In this document: piece by piece, positions 51,654 to 64,000 of the stretch | Layout: each line of letters opens with the position of its first letter | Numbering within the stretch: the first letter of the stretch is position 1 | NCBI RefSeq assembly: GCF_949628215.1 | Contig: NC_134277.1 | Coordinates: 56,120,918-56,184,917, forward strand | Origin: Phalacrocorax aristotelis | Taxonomy: Eukaryota; Chordata; Aves; Suliformes; Phalacrocoracidae | DNA length: 64,000 nt | Direction of reading: 5' to 3' | The notes under the pieces: model-generated | Database searches by the model: none | What the model saw: only the letters and a program-made list of their open reading frames with translations | Told to the model about the DNA's origin: nothing | Position numbers and translations under genes: made by a program

Positions 51654-51676
51654 TTTTGTTTGTTTGTTTGTTTTTT
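51654..51676 (+). repeat. (TTTG)n simple repeat
   Basis: About four TTTG units followed by a short T run. Low complexity with no other visible meaning. Confidence 0.7.
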
Positions 51677-52620
51677 CACCGCCATACAAAGATTCTCCTG
51701 TGGGAATGCTGTGGCCCCATGTTAATTGCTCATCTTGTTCAGTGGCAAATTGCTGCCTTCACAGAGGGAATGTGAAAGGTTCAGGGCTTTATTAGTTACT
51801 AGTTGTTTATTGATCACTCCCAGTGTGTTAGCTATTTGTTGTTTGGATTTTCTGCCCCATAAGTTAAAGGCCTACTGTCAGAGACATTAAAATGCAGTAG
51901 TCTTAATGCTTGTGTGCTCTGTTGTTGACTTCCACCCAAAATAGACCCTAGACACGCATATTTTTTCACTACTAATGGTTTGGTTACGGAACGACATCAG
52001 TGAGATGTAATGATGTGATGTAGATCAAATTAATTCTGAAATCAAAGTGTTCACACCTACTTAAACTTTGCAGGCCAAGTTTTGGCAGAGTCTAAGTTTC
52101 CAGACTTCTATGCCAAGAAGCAGACGGGAAAGACAGAAGTAGTCTGCTCCTCTCCAAAATTTCCACCAAAAATCTATTGGTTAACTACCCTCTAGCAGAC
52201 ATGATCACTAGGCTAAGAGTTGTGGCATGACTGGTGTGCAAGACCTTAGCATTTCTGGGAATGTACCCCTTTATTCACCCCTGACTCAGACTGATACTGC
52301 TCCTGGCAGGAATATTGTGTGTGCAGGATTATAAATGAAATTTCTGTCAACCAGAACATGGATGCATTTTAATGCTGCTTTTAAAGTATATCTTTGCACC
52401 TGTTTCCAGGAGCCTTTAATCTTCTTGAATTTAGACCATGACAATTTAAATTAATGTAGAGAAAACTCATTCCAATAATGTTAAGCACTTAACTTACTGT
52501 AATCTTACAAAAGCCAAGAAATTTCAAATGCAAGTGAAAATCCTAGCTAGTGGTTGTCACTCTATTCCTAACCTCCGCATAGTAACATATGTGCTACATG
52601 CACTGGTAGATCACGTGCAA

Positions 52621-52634
52621 ATAGATAGATAGAT
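52621..52634 (+). repeat. Short (ATAG)n tract
   Basis: Three ATAG units plus a partial copy, followed by GATCTGTATGG. A minimal tetranucleotide microsatellite. Confidence 0.7.
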
Positions 52635-53087
52635 CTGTATGGTCTATGCATACATGACTCATATGCTGATCCAAGACTCCTTACTGCAATAGAGTGAGTT
52701 ATAGAAGGATTACCAGAATGGATTTGCAGCCTTCACTCTTAATTTCCTTGCCTTAGTGGATTTAAGTCAGACATTTATAGTCTTTGTGGTTTAATTTCCT
52801 TTGTTTTTCCATGGTGTTTGTATTAATAAAATCCCTATGATTCATGTTTTAAAAACTCCCTGGATACAAACTTGTGTTCCTGATAGACCAGTGAGATTCT
52901 AATCAAGCGCATATATATTTAGGGACTCATAAAAACAACAAAGTCTTTATTGACCAGCTGGGTTTACAGGCATTTTTAATAGTGTGAATTTTGAATGCAT
53001 GGAACATGCAAGTTAACCACCTGGGAGTCAATTTTTAAAATGAAATTTCTTTAAAGTCTATGTGGTTCTGTACCACAGAAGCACACG

Positions 53088-53145
53088 CCTCCTCTTTTTT
53101 TTTTTTTTATATCTCCTCTTTTTCTTTTCTTTTTTTTTTTCTTTA
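53088..53145 (+). repeat. Polypyrimidine tract
   Basis: T/C-only sequence with two T runs of 10 or more (the first at 53095-53108) and interspersed CTCCTCTTTTTC. No AG acceptor followed by an open exon is seen after it, so it is more likely simple sequence than a 3' splice site. Confidence 0.7.
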
Positions 53146-56100
53146 AATTGTCATGGAAAGTTCTGAAGATGACTTATGACTTTCTTATTAAAATCTTAAA
53201 GTTTTTGCATCTTGAAACATTTTACAGCATCTTTTTTTTCTTTCTTATGAGAAAAAAACTCTGTCTACCACTGAGATTGCTCTAGAGATGGGAATAGGAC
53301 CTCTCTGGTGACATCAGCAGCGATGAAAGTGAAACGCCTTGTGTTTTCTCATCCTCAGACCTCTATGTGATTTTATGTGCTTTGGGTGGTTTCTGTACTT
53401 ACAGAGATCTTCAGCCCTTGGTCTCATTTTGCTACCAATCACTGAAGATGCTTTCATTCCCTGAATGTTTTCTCTTTACAAGTCTATTGCTCTGACAGAT
53501 GTAACAGAGCGCCCAGACGTGAGACCTGTGTCCTGCTCTGTGCTCTGTCCCAGACATCCCATGTGATGGCAGACAATTCACATGCGTTTTCTGCAGCTCC
53601 CTTCCCACCTGTAAATGAATGTGTGGATAGCTAGTGCTATGCTTTCCTACAAAGTGGCTTAAATCACTACAGTTAGATGACTTGAGCTCCTCAGACATAG
53701 CTAGATCTTTGCTAAATGTACTAAATTCTTAAGTTTTGTCCTGGTTGGTAGACATAAGAGGCTAGGCTCTTTTTCAGTAGCTGTAATAATAAGGTGAATT
53801 TTCCTTATTTGGGACCTATAGTGACCTTTTCCAGCCCATAGAAGGATTGCAAGTTTCCACCAAGGTTAGTAAGATCCAACCCAATATGGATTCTTAGACT
53901 ATTGCCTTCTATAGTATTTTTTTCATATTTATTTTAACATGAATATTGCTTTTGAACTTAATCAACTGTAGATTTGACATATCTTGCAGACTATTCTTTC
54001 ACTTGGTTGTGTTTTGTTATGATAAATTATGCAACGTTAAAAAGAAATCTTCAGCATAAAGACAAGTTTCTCATCTCAATTCTGTGATTTATTCTATTCA
54101 AGTCATTGCTGACGCTTTGGATTTGCATAATCTAATCCTTGGCTATCTCTCCCTTTCTGTTTTTCAGATCCCATTCCAACCTCTTGTCCCTTTCCTCATC
54201 CAGTGCTGTTTGTTTCTGTCCATCCTTTGTATTTCAGCTTTTTAAAACTTATGCACAACCCAAATATTCCTGAGTGTATTTTGTACTGTGCAGCTTATTT
54301 CCCATTACATCAGCAGTAATAAATGAGGAAGAGGTAAACACCTGGAGGTGATAAACCTGCTGTAGTTTTCCCAGTGTATTGGGCCTCTGTATTTTAGAAG
54401 ATGCAGTTGTAACAGGACATGAATCCTGTCTGAAAAACAAGGAAATGACAGGGGTACATTTTCAGGAAATTCACTTATTGGCAACCTGAAAGTTGTTTCT
54501 TTTATTTTGTTTCTTTTTAAAAGGATAAAACCTCTCAAGAACAAATTTTGTACATGTTCTCTGAAAACTGTAAGTCTAGCAATCTGAACAGAGCAATCAC
54601 TTTCAGATTCTCTCTTCGAAACTTTAGCTTTTCCTTTCCCAAATCAATACTTGTGAACTGTAAAAGAAGACCATGTTCCCCTCCCAGCACTGTAGCATCT
54701 TTAAAAAATATTAAGTCCCAGCCTTTTTTTTCCCCCCATTCATTTTACTGGTAACAAAATCAGTTCTTTAAATCTTTGTTCTCCTCTGCTCTAGCAGGAG
54801 TGGTAGTTCAAAGTTATGTCTTATGAAATTACATTTATCTAATATAAGCACTTCGGCCAGTTGCAACCAAAATTAAAAACATATACTATTTGTTCCATTT
54901 GTCAGAAGAATATCATTGGTTGTAAGTGTAAGACTTATCAAGTGTATCTTTATGCATTTATGTTCCCATGAGTGCCATTATTTTAAAATTTCTAAGTAGT
55001 ATTTATATATATTCAACATTTGACATCAGATAATTGGAGTTTGCTATGTTTGTGAGATAACTCACAAGGGAGAAAGTTGTATTAAATAAATAATAGAGAT
55101 AAATTTTATACTTCCATATATTTCAAAGCTAATGCAGCTAACTTGCAGTGGAGTGGTAACATGAAGACACAGTGCTATAATATGATTGATTTGTTTTGAC
55201 AGCAGCCAAATAATTGAGAGTGAAAGGTGTCAGCACAGATGAAATATTGTATAAGCCACATTCTGAAGGCAACCCCAGCAGCAATAGCAACTGGAGTTTT
55301 ATTTCCTTTGATATCGCACTGTTACTCACTTCCAGTTTATTATAAAACCATGAAAGGTACGCAACTTTCCATATGATGGAGGCTTTTATGGAGAGGATAG
55401 AAACAGAAGTTTGTCAGGTACTTGAACAATAGATACTGACAATGGGATTTATGATGGATACGGTATACAAGGGTAAATTATCTTAATCTTTCCCCCTGGT
55501 TTTCTCTCTTCTTTTAATCCCTTTTTACAGGCTACTGCTTATCTGGCATCTTACCTCTAGCTTGGCGGGTAAGTGACTCCCTCCAGAGCAACCATCAGTG
55601 TCAGTCTATGGATTGCCTGGCAGGGGATTGATGCAAAAGCAGTGCTGCTATTACCCTCCCCAGCAGTGAGACTTGTTTTTAGTTCACCTCTTCTGCACAG
55701 CAAACTATACCCATTCTGGCGAACCAAGACAGGGTAAGGCTTGTGTATTTGCATCACGGCATCCTACTGCGGTGCAAGGAATACAAAGAACTATAGCACC
55801 TTTTGAACCTAGGGGAGCCTAAGTGTGCAAGTAACCTAGTACAGAAGGTAGCCAAATAGACCGGCTTGAAGTAATGCCTGAAAGCAAAATAATTTGAAAA
55901 TCCCTTTTGGTCTTCCTTAAAAGCACAATGAACAATGGAAGAGGGTGTTCCTGTAAAAACACAAGGTATAAAGCTTCCTTGGTCCTGAAGCCCCATTGAC
56001 TTAGGTGGGAGCAAGACTCCAAGGTACAGTTTGAATTGAAATGTATATGTCCTGCCGTTCATTTCAGAAATGCTCCATTAAGAAGACACAAGTCAATGCG

Positions 56101-56216
56101 AATGACAAGGGTTCTCAGTAATGAGCTCTTGCTCATGCAAAACAAAACAAACTATGACAACCATCATGTTAACAAGATCATGAACCCTTGTGGCTTTGTA
56201 ATGTAACATCTAATCT

Positions 56217-56239
56217 ATATCTATACCTATACCTATACA
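56217..56239 (+). repeat. CTATAC short tandem repeat
   Basis: Three to four imperfect copies of the hexamer CTATAC/CTATAT in a row. A minor microsatellite. Confidence 0.7.
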
Positions 56240-59154
56240 AATATAATTATCTTACTTGGAGAAAAGTAAATAACAGAATGGGATGAGATTTCCAATACAG
56301 AGCAATTTATACAGTCACATACCACTTGATTCTCTTTGTCTCCTGATCTGATCATTTCATAAATGGCATGGTGGAGACTAGAAACCAGGGCTGAGAAACC
56401 TAAACTTACTGGTATTAGTAAGGGAAAAGTTTTCCTTGAAGTCGTGTAGGAAGGCAGGTGGTAAGCCATTATTCATAAAATAAATCTTACTGTATAGCAA
56501 GCTGCATCTACTGAAGTATTTTGGTTTGGAGAAGTAGAACAGTCTTGAAATTAATCCCTCTGGTTTCACCATTTGCCTCACGTTAGTTTGATGTGCGTAG
56601 ACAGATTTCTTTTGCAGGAAACTAAACTAGAAGCTCCACTCCAGGTGCATGCCAACTGCATTCCAGAGCAAAGTGGAGAAACAAAGGCACAAACCAATGG
56701 TTGGCTCTTTGGACAGCTTCAAGATCCATACATTCAGTGCAAGAAAGCAGAGTAAATACAGTCCAAGTAAAAACCCTCAATGGCAACTAGAGGAAAGGGA
56801 TGTCTCAGCCAGCTACCTCTATCTACTGATCCTCTCATACTGCAGTGAATCATTACTAATGTTGGCATAGCCTTAAACCTGTATTTAGTGCTTCAGGAAG
56901 AAGTGATTGGTGATTGGTGTACATGCAATGAAAACAAAGCCTACATTGCTGATGATTCAGAGCAACGTTATTTAGGTAGAGGCTCCTGTTAGAGCACTGA
57001 GTGTCCAGGTTGCAGGGTTCTGTGGCTTATGTAATAAATAAGACTCTGCCATCAGAACCTGCAGAGTTAAATTTAACTTGGCAGCTCTGATTTTAGCCAA
57101 CAGCAGCTGTAATGAATTGTTTAGTAATTGTAGGCAAAATGCTGAAAATGGAACACCTGAATGATGTTTGTATATAAATCTATGGATAGGCACTGAAATG
57201 GGCACATAGACATGTAAATCTGAAGTTCTGATCTGTATTTGCTAGTCTGTGATTCACAGAGGAAACATAGGCTTCCCAAGTGTCATGTTTTCTATAGGGA
57301 TGTTAGTCTCCTCATTAGGAAGTACTCAGAATTCATGAAAACATGGGTGGTTGAAAAGACTTTCAGGAGAGTGCATAGTTTTCATGGTAAGTCTTTGTTT
57401 TCCTTTTCTTTCTAATATGCCTTCATATTTTTCCTTTTTTTCACAACCCTTCTTGTACCTATGAGCATGTGCATATACTTCTACTGCCTCCTTTGAGCTT
57501 TAGCTAGACCCTCATCCAGGAGCCTCTAGCCAGTAGGCTGAGGAATAGAAACTTCTTCTGAGAAGAATTTCACAAAGTAATATAAAGAGGTAGAGAATCT
57601 AGTTAATGGAAAGACTCTCAAGTGTCTAGTGTGCTTTCTGACCACTGTAATTGGGATTCCTCTTTGGTTCCTCACCTCTTAATCATTAGAAACATTTGCC
57701 AATCCATTGCTGATTGAACAAAAAGCCACTAAAAGAAATATGAGGAGAAAAATGAAAAGTGAGGTAAAACTCAAAAAGCACAGCCTTCTGCCCTTTAGCT
57801 GGCCAGGCAAATGGAAAAGAGAAAAAAAGTAAGCTAGCCATCCAATTGAACCAACTCATAGGTATCTCCCACATTCAGTGTTTTTGTGGGCCTTTTACTG
57901 ATTGGTCAGTTAACTCAACCCACTGCTTGTTTCTTTAGCTAAAGATAAAGTAGTTGTCTTTAAAAGTCTTGTTAAAGGACAAGACAGGTTTTCTTCACAG
58001 TAATCGCTACTCTTTAAAGATTCCAGTTTTTGGAGACTTCACTGTTGTGAATAGCTTCCGTCTTAGATGATGGTTTTTCTCTAAATCAGGAAGCAAAGTA
58101 AACATTTTTCCCCACACGTCTTCACATCCGAAGTAATTCCACATCATTGTTACAAGTCGCCAGCTCCAAGTGGCGATTGTGATATGCCAGCACAAAGCCA
58201 AATCCGGAGGCCCTCAACTCTCAGTTTTAGTGAGGCAGATTCACATTAGATGTGATGCTTGAGGCCCCGTTGACATTTGGGAGTTTGGGTTTTAAAAAAC
58301 TCTATGTGAAGCCCCGCAAGGTTTGGCTGACTATAACCTGCAAATGGTTTGGCAAGACCCTATTTACAGAGACTGCTCAAGAGCCTTTCCCCTCCCCCAT
58401 TTCAGTGGTCAGCACTGACACATTGCATTATGAGAAAGAGCCCCACTTAACGCAGAACTACTTTCAATTGTCATGAGCACTCAGCCTTATTTAAACTGAC
58501 ACCCTCTCCATCACCCCCAAGCTAGAATCCCGATGTCAGAGTGCTTCAAGAGCTTGGGATTCAAAGACGTACTGTCTTGCTAAGAGCTGTGATAGAGTGG
58601 TGCAAAACAGCACGGAAGTGAACTTCAGAGATGGAAGGACAATCCCAAAGGTGGAGGGAGACATGGTAAATATGGATATGCCAGGCAAGCAGAGGAAAAG
58701 AGAGTGAAGGGGAGGCCTGCATGTGGGTTCAGGTCAGGAAAGAGACTTGGAGGATCCACACTTCTGTCTCCCCTTGCACTTAATCAGTTCATTAGACTTC
58801 AGTGATATGGGCTCATGCCATTAGAAAAGGTTACATTTCCTTTGTATTCCAAGAGAATATACAACCCTTCCTTCTCCCACCACACCAGGTTGCTCACAAA
58901 TACTCCATTTGTCCTTCAAGGTTTGGTGCTGAGGTTCTCAAGTACCAAGAACATGTGAAAACAATCTGAAATTAAACAGCACAGAAATTCCTGGTGTGAG
59001 GAAGTATAGGCTTCCTATGGAAAGAGTTAAATGACCACAAGATCGCTCCTGCCTTTTACTGATACAGCAAACGGTTATGCATATGTCAGCTCAGGCATTT
59101 AAGTGGTCCTGTTTAATATGAAAAAGGGTCATTTTAATGATCCAGTGTTTACTA

Positions 59155-59260
59155 ACAGGGAAACTAAGGCACAGAGTAATGAAGTGACTGCCCTGTGTTC
59201 CTCAGCAGCCCAGTAGCAAAACCAGCCATAGAAACCATGTCTCCCAAGACCAGTCTGCCA
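59155..59260 (-). mobile_element. MIR SINE copy
   Basis: CAGGGAAACTAAGGCACAGAG, then AATGAAGTGACTGCCC, then CAGCAGCCCAGTAGCAAAACCAG and a CCAAGACCAGTCTGCC-like end follow the full antisense order of the MIR core and its 5' flank. It is the best-preserved SINE in the window, though well diverged. It lies inside the presumed downstream POU6F2 intron. Confidence 0.75.
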
Positions 59261-59781
59261 AATGTATGTTGCAACTTTGTAGGGGGACAGCACTATGTTT
59301 AATTTAACGTAAGAAAAGAACATTTCAGAGAACACTGTTTCAGAATTTTTTCTGGGCATTCCTATGGAACATTTCTTATAGATTATTTTAAAGGCTGAAC
59401 CCTGCTTGTCTCACTGGCATATCCCATTGGTTTTAGGGTGGCTGCTTATCTAAGTAAAGTTGGTAATATTCAGTCCTACATTTTAGCCCACACAAAGGTT
59501 CTGTTAGAATATGAGAAAAAGAATGGTTTGAATAAAGCACAGCCAATTGCTGAACTGTGAATGGTCTTCCTCCTTTTCTTCCTTTTCTGTCTTTTTTCCC
59601 CTAGAGAAGTACATGACTGCAGTAGGAGTCTGGGATTAAGCAATCATGCCTGCTTTCTGCAAATCTAAAACGGTTTATATTTTTGCCTGAATTTTTGGTT
59701 TAGAAACAAATGTCATTGTCACGAAAGACTTTTAGCTCTACATACGGTTACATTTCAAAAATGTACTTGCTTTTTAGAGGT

Positions 59782-59806
59782 GGGGGGAGGAGAGGGAAGG
59801 GAGGAG
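59782..59806 (+). other. G-rich purine run
   Basis: G6 then AGGAGAGGGAAGGGAGG. It contains three G runs of at least 3 and further GG pairs, so it may form a weak quadruplex. It is less clear-cut than the motif at 35512. Confidence 0.45.
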
Positions 59807-61740
59807 TACCACTACTTGGGTCTCATGCCAGGCTTTAATGTAAAATTAATTCCTTTAAAAAGATTTTTAAAAAAACACAACATTTTTCTAATGTGCATTA
59901 AGAATGTTGGAGAGCTCACTGAAGCATATGCTTTGAGCTTTCAGGAGCAATCTGTAGTCAGGCATTTTAAATGAAAATTGATTTGTGATTTACATGGTCA
60001 GTGGAAAGAAAATTAACTTATGGAAGGTTGTAATGAAATATTAGACAAGTAAAAAAGTAGATGGTGATCTAGTGGAACTAAAAGTCCCATCTGGAAGAAT
60101 TCTGTGACATTTTTACATTTATCTGTGTTCTGCATGAGTTGTAATGTTAGTGGTAATTTTATGGGACTGAACTGAAATGAAAAGGGTGTTATCACAGATT
60201 GCCTACAATATAGGATTGTGTTCAGTGAAGAGTCCTGTATCCTTTTCTCCATTTTCCTATAATATGACTCACTGCACTTTTTTCAGCTACTGTTGTTGAA
60301 TTCATTCAGCCTTTTACTTGAGGTTATTAAAGAACATCAAATGCTCACAAATACAATCTAGCAGCACATTTAAAAGCAGCACTGCTGCTTCCACTTACTC
60401 CTGCATAGTTGAGGCACTGTCCGGGAGACCCTTTAAAATATATGCTAAAGTAGCGTGTTACCACTCTGAAACAGTTTATTAACAGTTTTAAAAATATGTT
60501 CTCTTTTGATTTGTGACTTATCAGCATAGTAAGAATAAAGAATTAAAGCTTCTCCAGAAAACATGCCACCATACTTCTGTTCCTCTGTCCCTTTTGAACT
60601 CTGATATTCAGTGTATGACATCCCTGACTGCTCTTGCTGTCAGCTTCTCGGAGAATGAAGAAAGAGAAACATGTCAGAATAACATGATGCTGTACTCCCT
60701 GCACTCTTCTCCTGCTTTTGTACTAGAAAATCTTTCTCCTGTTTCAATAATCTAGACCTTATTGGTATTGGAAAGAGGAACTCTTGTACTACCTTCTAAC
60801 AGATAATCTTCCTCCTTCTGTAGTCCCCATGTACAACTTCTGATTTATCATAGTTTATGCAGTTTGAAATGTAGGACACTGATTTGGCAGAAGATTAATA
60901 TTCTTTGGAATCAGTAGGATCTGTTAAAGCATTTGGCAAAATTAGTCTCATCATGGATTTAGAATACTTCCAGTTTTCAAAATCTAGTGAAAACTCTTCC
61001 CATCGAAGGCGTGCTTCCTTCTGTTATTAAATTAATTAGTTTTATGTCCTATCAAAGTCTTGATTGTTGTGGACATCTTATCTCCCTGTTCACAGGAGAT
61101 GTGCGTTAGATTCCCTAAGCAGGTGAAACTACATTTATGCTATTTCTTTTTCTCTATTGCTTTAGGAAATATATAGGTCTGATTTAAATGAATGCCAAAC
61201 ATTCTAGTTTCTTTGAACTTCCCAGGGTTTCAACATGGCTCAGCACCATGCAGGATTTGGACACTGCCAAGCAAACACACGCTGTAGGCTTGTACCTCTT
61301 CTCATTGTTTTTTCTTTCTAATGAAGACTAGAGAATCAGGTTTGAAATTATGCCATGTGAATATCAGTTAGCTGAAATAGTCTTAAACATCAAATTGTAC
61401 AACTAATGTATGCAATATATTGGTTTGAACAAGTTCATTATTGAAGAATATAGTTTGAAACATGCCATGTTATTTCTCCAGCAAATTAATTTTGTAAGCA
61501 TATTTGAAAGAGGAGAAATATCACAAATCTATCACAAACAGTATATATATTTTTCAATAGAATGATGTGGCTTATAATGGTAGGAGCAGCCTTTCTAATC
61601 ACTGGATACTGTAAAGGTCAATATTAGGTATTGGCTTTCCGTCCTGTCCATCTGAAACAGTATACCATACTGAATGTAATCAGTAAATGGTGGTAAATGA
61701 GCCTATTAGAAACATTAGCATTGCAGAAAGACAAGATTTG

Positions 61741-61870
61741 AGAATAGATGTTAAGTGGATCCTGCAGCTGGTAATTGTCATCCTGGGAATAATTACACTA
61801 ATTAATAGTTGCTAACCCCAGACCCTTTCGCCTGTGACTTTGAATGAGTTAATGATTGCTGCTCTGGAGA
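61741..61870. promoter_or_regulatory. Homeodomain-site cluster, possible enhancer
   Basis: Within about 70 bases there are GTAATTGTC, ATAATTACAC, CTAATTAATAG and GTTAATGATT, that is, four to five TAAT-type cores. They are flanked by balanced, repeat-free sequence (CTGCAGCTG, CCAGACCCTTTCGCC) up to about 61960. This is the texture of deeply conserved non-coding elements in neural transcription-factor introns. Not proven without alignment. Confidence 0.35.
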
Positions 61871-64000
61871 GTGTATTGCTGGTAGATTTTCAGTAAGTGT
61901 CAGCAGAGTAAAAAGGCCTCAGGGAAGAGACTTTGGCTCTGATGATCTTTAGGGTCCCCATTTTTACCAACCACAAGTACATCACTGAATGATCAGATAA
62001 CGTCTCCACAGACCACAAAGTAGTTGGGGGTTTCCTAATGAAGAGATATCCATTTCATCATAAAACTCCTGATTTGTAAAGTTAATATTAAATTCATGTA
62101 ACCTCAGACTCATAGCACTTGCGATCAGCAGGTTTTACTTTTGAGGCTGTGTTTTAAATGAACCACAAAAGCCAATTTTTTTTCTATTGTCTTTCCTCCT
62201 GACCCTAGTTAAGTGGACCTATTTCTACCGGAATTAATTTAAAATGCTACCAATCTTTATTGACATCATTTAATTTTTTAGGCTTTTAAAGACTGGGAAG
62301 TTTATTTTACATAGAAGTGTGCATCTAATTCCGTTGCTTATTCTGTTATCTTTCTCTGTCTCTCTTTCATCCCTCCCACCCCCCAGTAAATGAGTACATG
62401 AATCCTGTAATATCCATAAACTCAGGGCATATAATCTAGCTGTCTTCTAAGGATGAATATCAGGGATAATCTTGTATCGCTAAAATCGATGGTTGACCGG
62501 TGTCAAAATGACTACAGGAGAATTCCAGTAAAATCAAGGTTATGTTCATCAAGCACAAAGGAAAATGTAAGGAGAGCTGTATTCCTCTTGGTCTTGCAGT
62601 GTGTGAGGGAAAGGATTATTAATATACTTTGGAATATTAGTCCATGGCCTTTGGTTGATGGAATGATAAAAGACTGAGTGTTGCCCCATGTTGGAGCCTT
62701 TTTTTTTGTCTGAACAAACAAACAACAAGGTAATATTGTAAAATCATAAATCCAGGTTATTTACACTAATACACGACTAGTTGATGATTCCTCATGTTGT
62801 CTTCAGGGAGTTCAAAGAGATGGTGAAGATAGATCTTCTCTTAACTGCATTTGCTGCTTCTGATGGTTTCCCGTGGCCCTCCAAATGGGCAAAAGAGCTC
62901 CTTAAGGGCAATGTGGGTTGTCCTACTCTGAGCTGTAAAGCTGCTAGTCGACAAAGGTCCCAGCCATCTTTAGTTAGGTAGAAAAGGAGAACTGCTTATA
63001 GAAAAATCGATGGAAGCTTCAAAGAATTGGAAAAATCAGTGCTTAAATGTTGCTTTGAATGTAGAACCTAGAATATAAACCTAGTATCTGTACAGCACTT
63101 TGAAGCAAGAATAAACCTGGCACTTTTATGGGCAGCTCATTCATTTTCTACAGTCTGCAATAGAGAATTTATTTTGTAAACTTCTTTTTTACAGCACCTA
63201 TTTCTTATAGGCTTATGGTATTTTTTCTTTGATTTGGTTTGTATACTAATTATGCCCATAAAGGTGAGTGTACATTGTGCCAAAGTAAGATAAGAATGCT
63301 GACATTTTTAAGGAAGAAAGCAGAATGAATTTTAGGAGCCATATGGGTACTAAATGGCTCCTTTAGAGACCACAGTGTCATGTAGACCGAGAGGAAAATG
63401 TCCCCGGGCTTTTGAAACCAGATATAAAAGTTAAATCATTGCTCTCTCCCTTAATTAAGATCCTGTGATTCCCCACGTGGCAATTTCTGGAATAATATGT
63501 TTTATAATGGTAAGTATATTATTTATCTCAGAAGGAATAAACTATTAGAAAGGTATTGAAGTAGCAACAGAAAAAGGTACGAAACAATTAAAGAAACATA
63601 TTCCTTCGCCAACTAAAATCATTAGTTCTTACGGTCCTTCCAAAAGATTTTATCTCTGATAACATGTTAAAAAATTGTAAATATTTTAGGTAGTTCATGT
63701 TGCATTATGCCATGGCAGTAGTGATGAAGCTCAATTGTCTTTATCTTCATTCACACCCCTGAGAAGGGTGGCAAATAAAAAGATGATTATCAGGGTTAAC
63801 TGCAGGTCTTCTTATCCTCTGTAAAACAAGAAGAAAGTGAACGAGATCTATATATTTGTGTAGTTATACAGAATGTTTCAAGGATGCTAATGTCAATTTG
63901 ATATGTTAAACAAAAGAATACCAAAACACTATGGAACAAGAAAACAATCCCAAGTAGCAGAACACTTTGGGGGAAAGAACAGAAATTGGGTGGAAGATGG

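Larger units (their letters stand above)
45566..64000 (+). other. Downstream POU6F2 intron, at least 18 kb
   Basis: The next expected exon would encode a Gln-rich stretch rich in CAG/CAA codons, and no such sequence occurs before the window ends. Contents: a possible MIR remnant (47660-47735), repeat words near 48740-48785, a CR1 tail (49929-49998), an ATAG tetranucleotide patch (52621-52634), pyrimidine tracts (53088-53145), a CTATAC tandem (56217-56239), a MIR copy (59155-59260), a G-rich purine run (59782-59806) and a homeodomain-site cluster (61741-61870). The many ORFs of 60-100 codons show no domain features. Confidence 0.7.

Noticed and set aside
9410..55754. Seven octamer sites (ATTTGCAT or its complement) at 9410, 18102, 20335, 36430, 45734, 54121 and 55747
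   Set aside because: With AT-rich base composition roughly three to four are expected on two strands in 64 kb, and they are scattered rather than clustered.

Overview
The window is vertebrate nuclear DNA: AT-rich, low in gene density, with spliced rather than operon-type coding sequence. It is most likely from a bird. A short 5'-truncated CR1 LINE tail lies near 49.9 kb, a few decayed MIR-like SINE pieces are present, and there are fragments of a repeat family typical of sauropsid genomes. Recognisable transposon content is low, which fits a bird better than a crocodile or turtle, but the species cannot be fixed from this sequence.

The only gene I can name is POU6F2 (POU-class, homeobox transcription factor; retina-derived POU-domain factor 1), on the + strand. 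Two consecutive coding exons of its N-terminal region are visible: 44319-44410 (92 nt, about 30 codons) and 45337-45565 (229 nt, 76 codons plus one base). Their splice phases fit each other, and their joined translation matches the known order of the POU6F2 N-terminus. They are separated by a short intron of 926 bp. The POU-specific domain, the homeodomain, the glutamine-rich part and the start-codon exon are not in the window, so most of the sequence is probably POU6F2 intron: about 43 kb upstream of the exon pair and at least 18 kb downstream.

The most interesting unexplained item is an open frame at 43172-43678, about 640 bp upstream of the first POU6F2 exon and on the same strand. It has a good splice-acceptor sequence at its left end, coding-like codons, a Cys-rich segment, a stop, and an AATAAA signal 76 bases past the stop. 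It could be an alternative terminal exon, a nested gene or a retrocopy; I do not recognise the protein.

The rest is non-coding. Region by region: 1-7.4 kb is plain AT-rich DNA with alternating purine-pyrimidine tracts. 7.47-8.2 kb has the look of a conserved developmental enhancer, with homeodomain-type sites and a 16-bp palindrome. 8.3-43.1 kb is intron-like, with simple repeats (C18, GT14), a G-quadruplex motif, a purine-rich tract, MIR-like remnants and several unrecognised ORFs that are probably chance. 43.8-44.3 kb holds a perfect POU6-type palindrome just before the exon. 45.6-64 kb is intron with a CR1 tail, a MIR copy and a second homeodomain-site cluster at 61.74-61.87 kb. No RNA gene, CRISPR array or bacterial-type feature is present.
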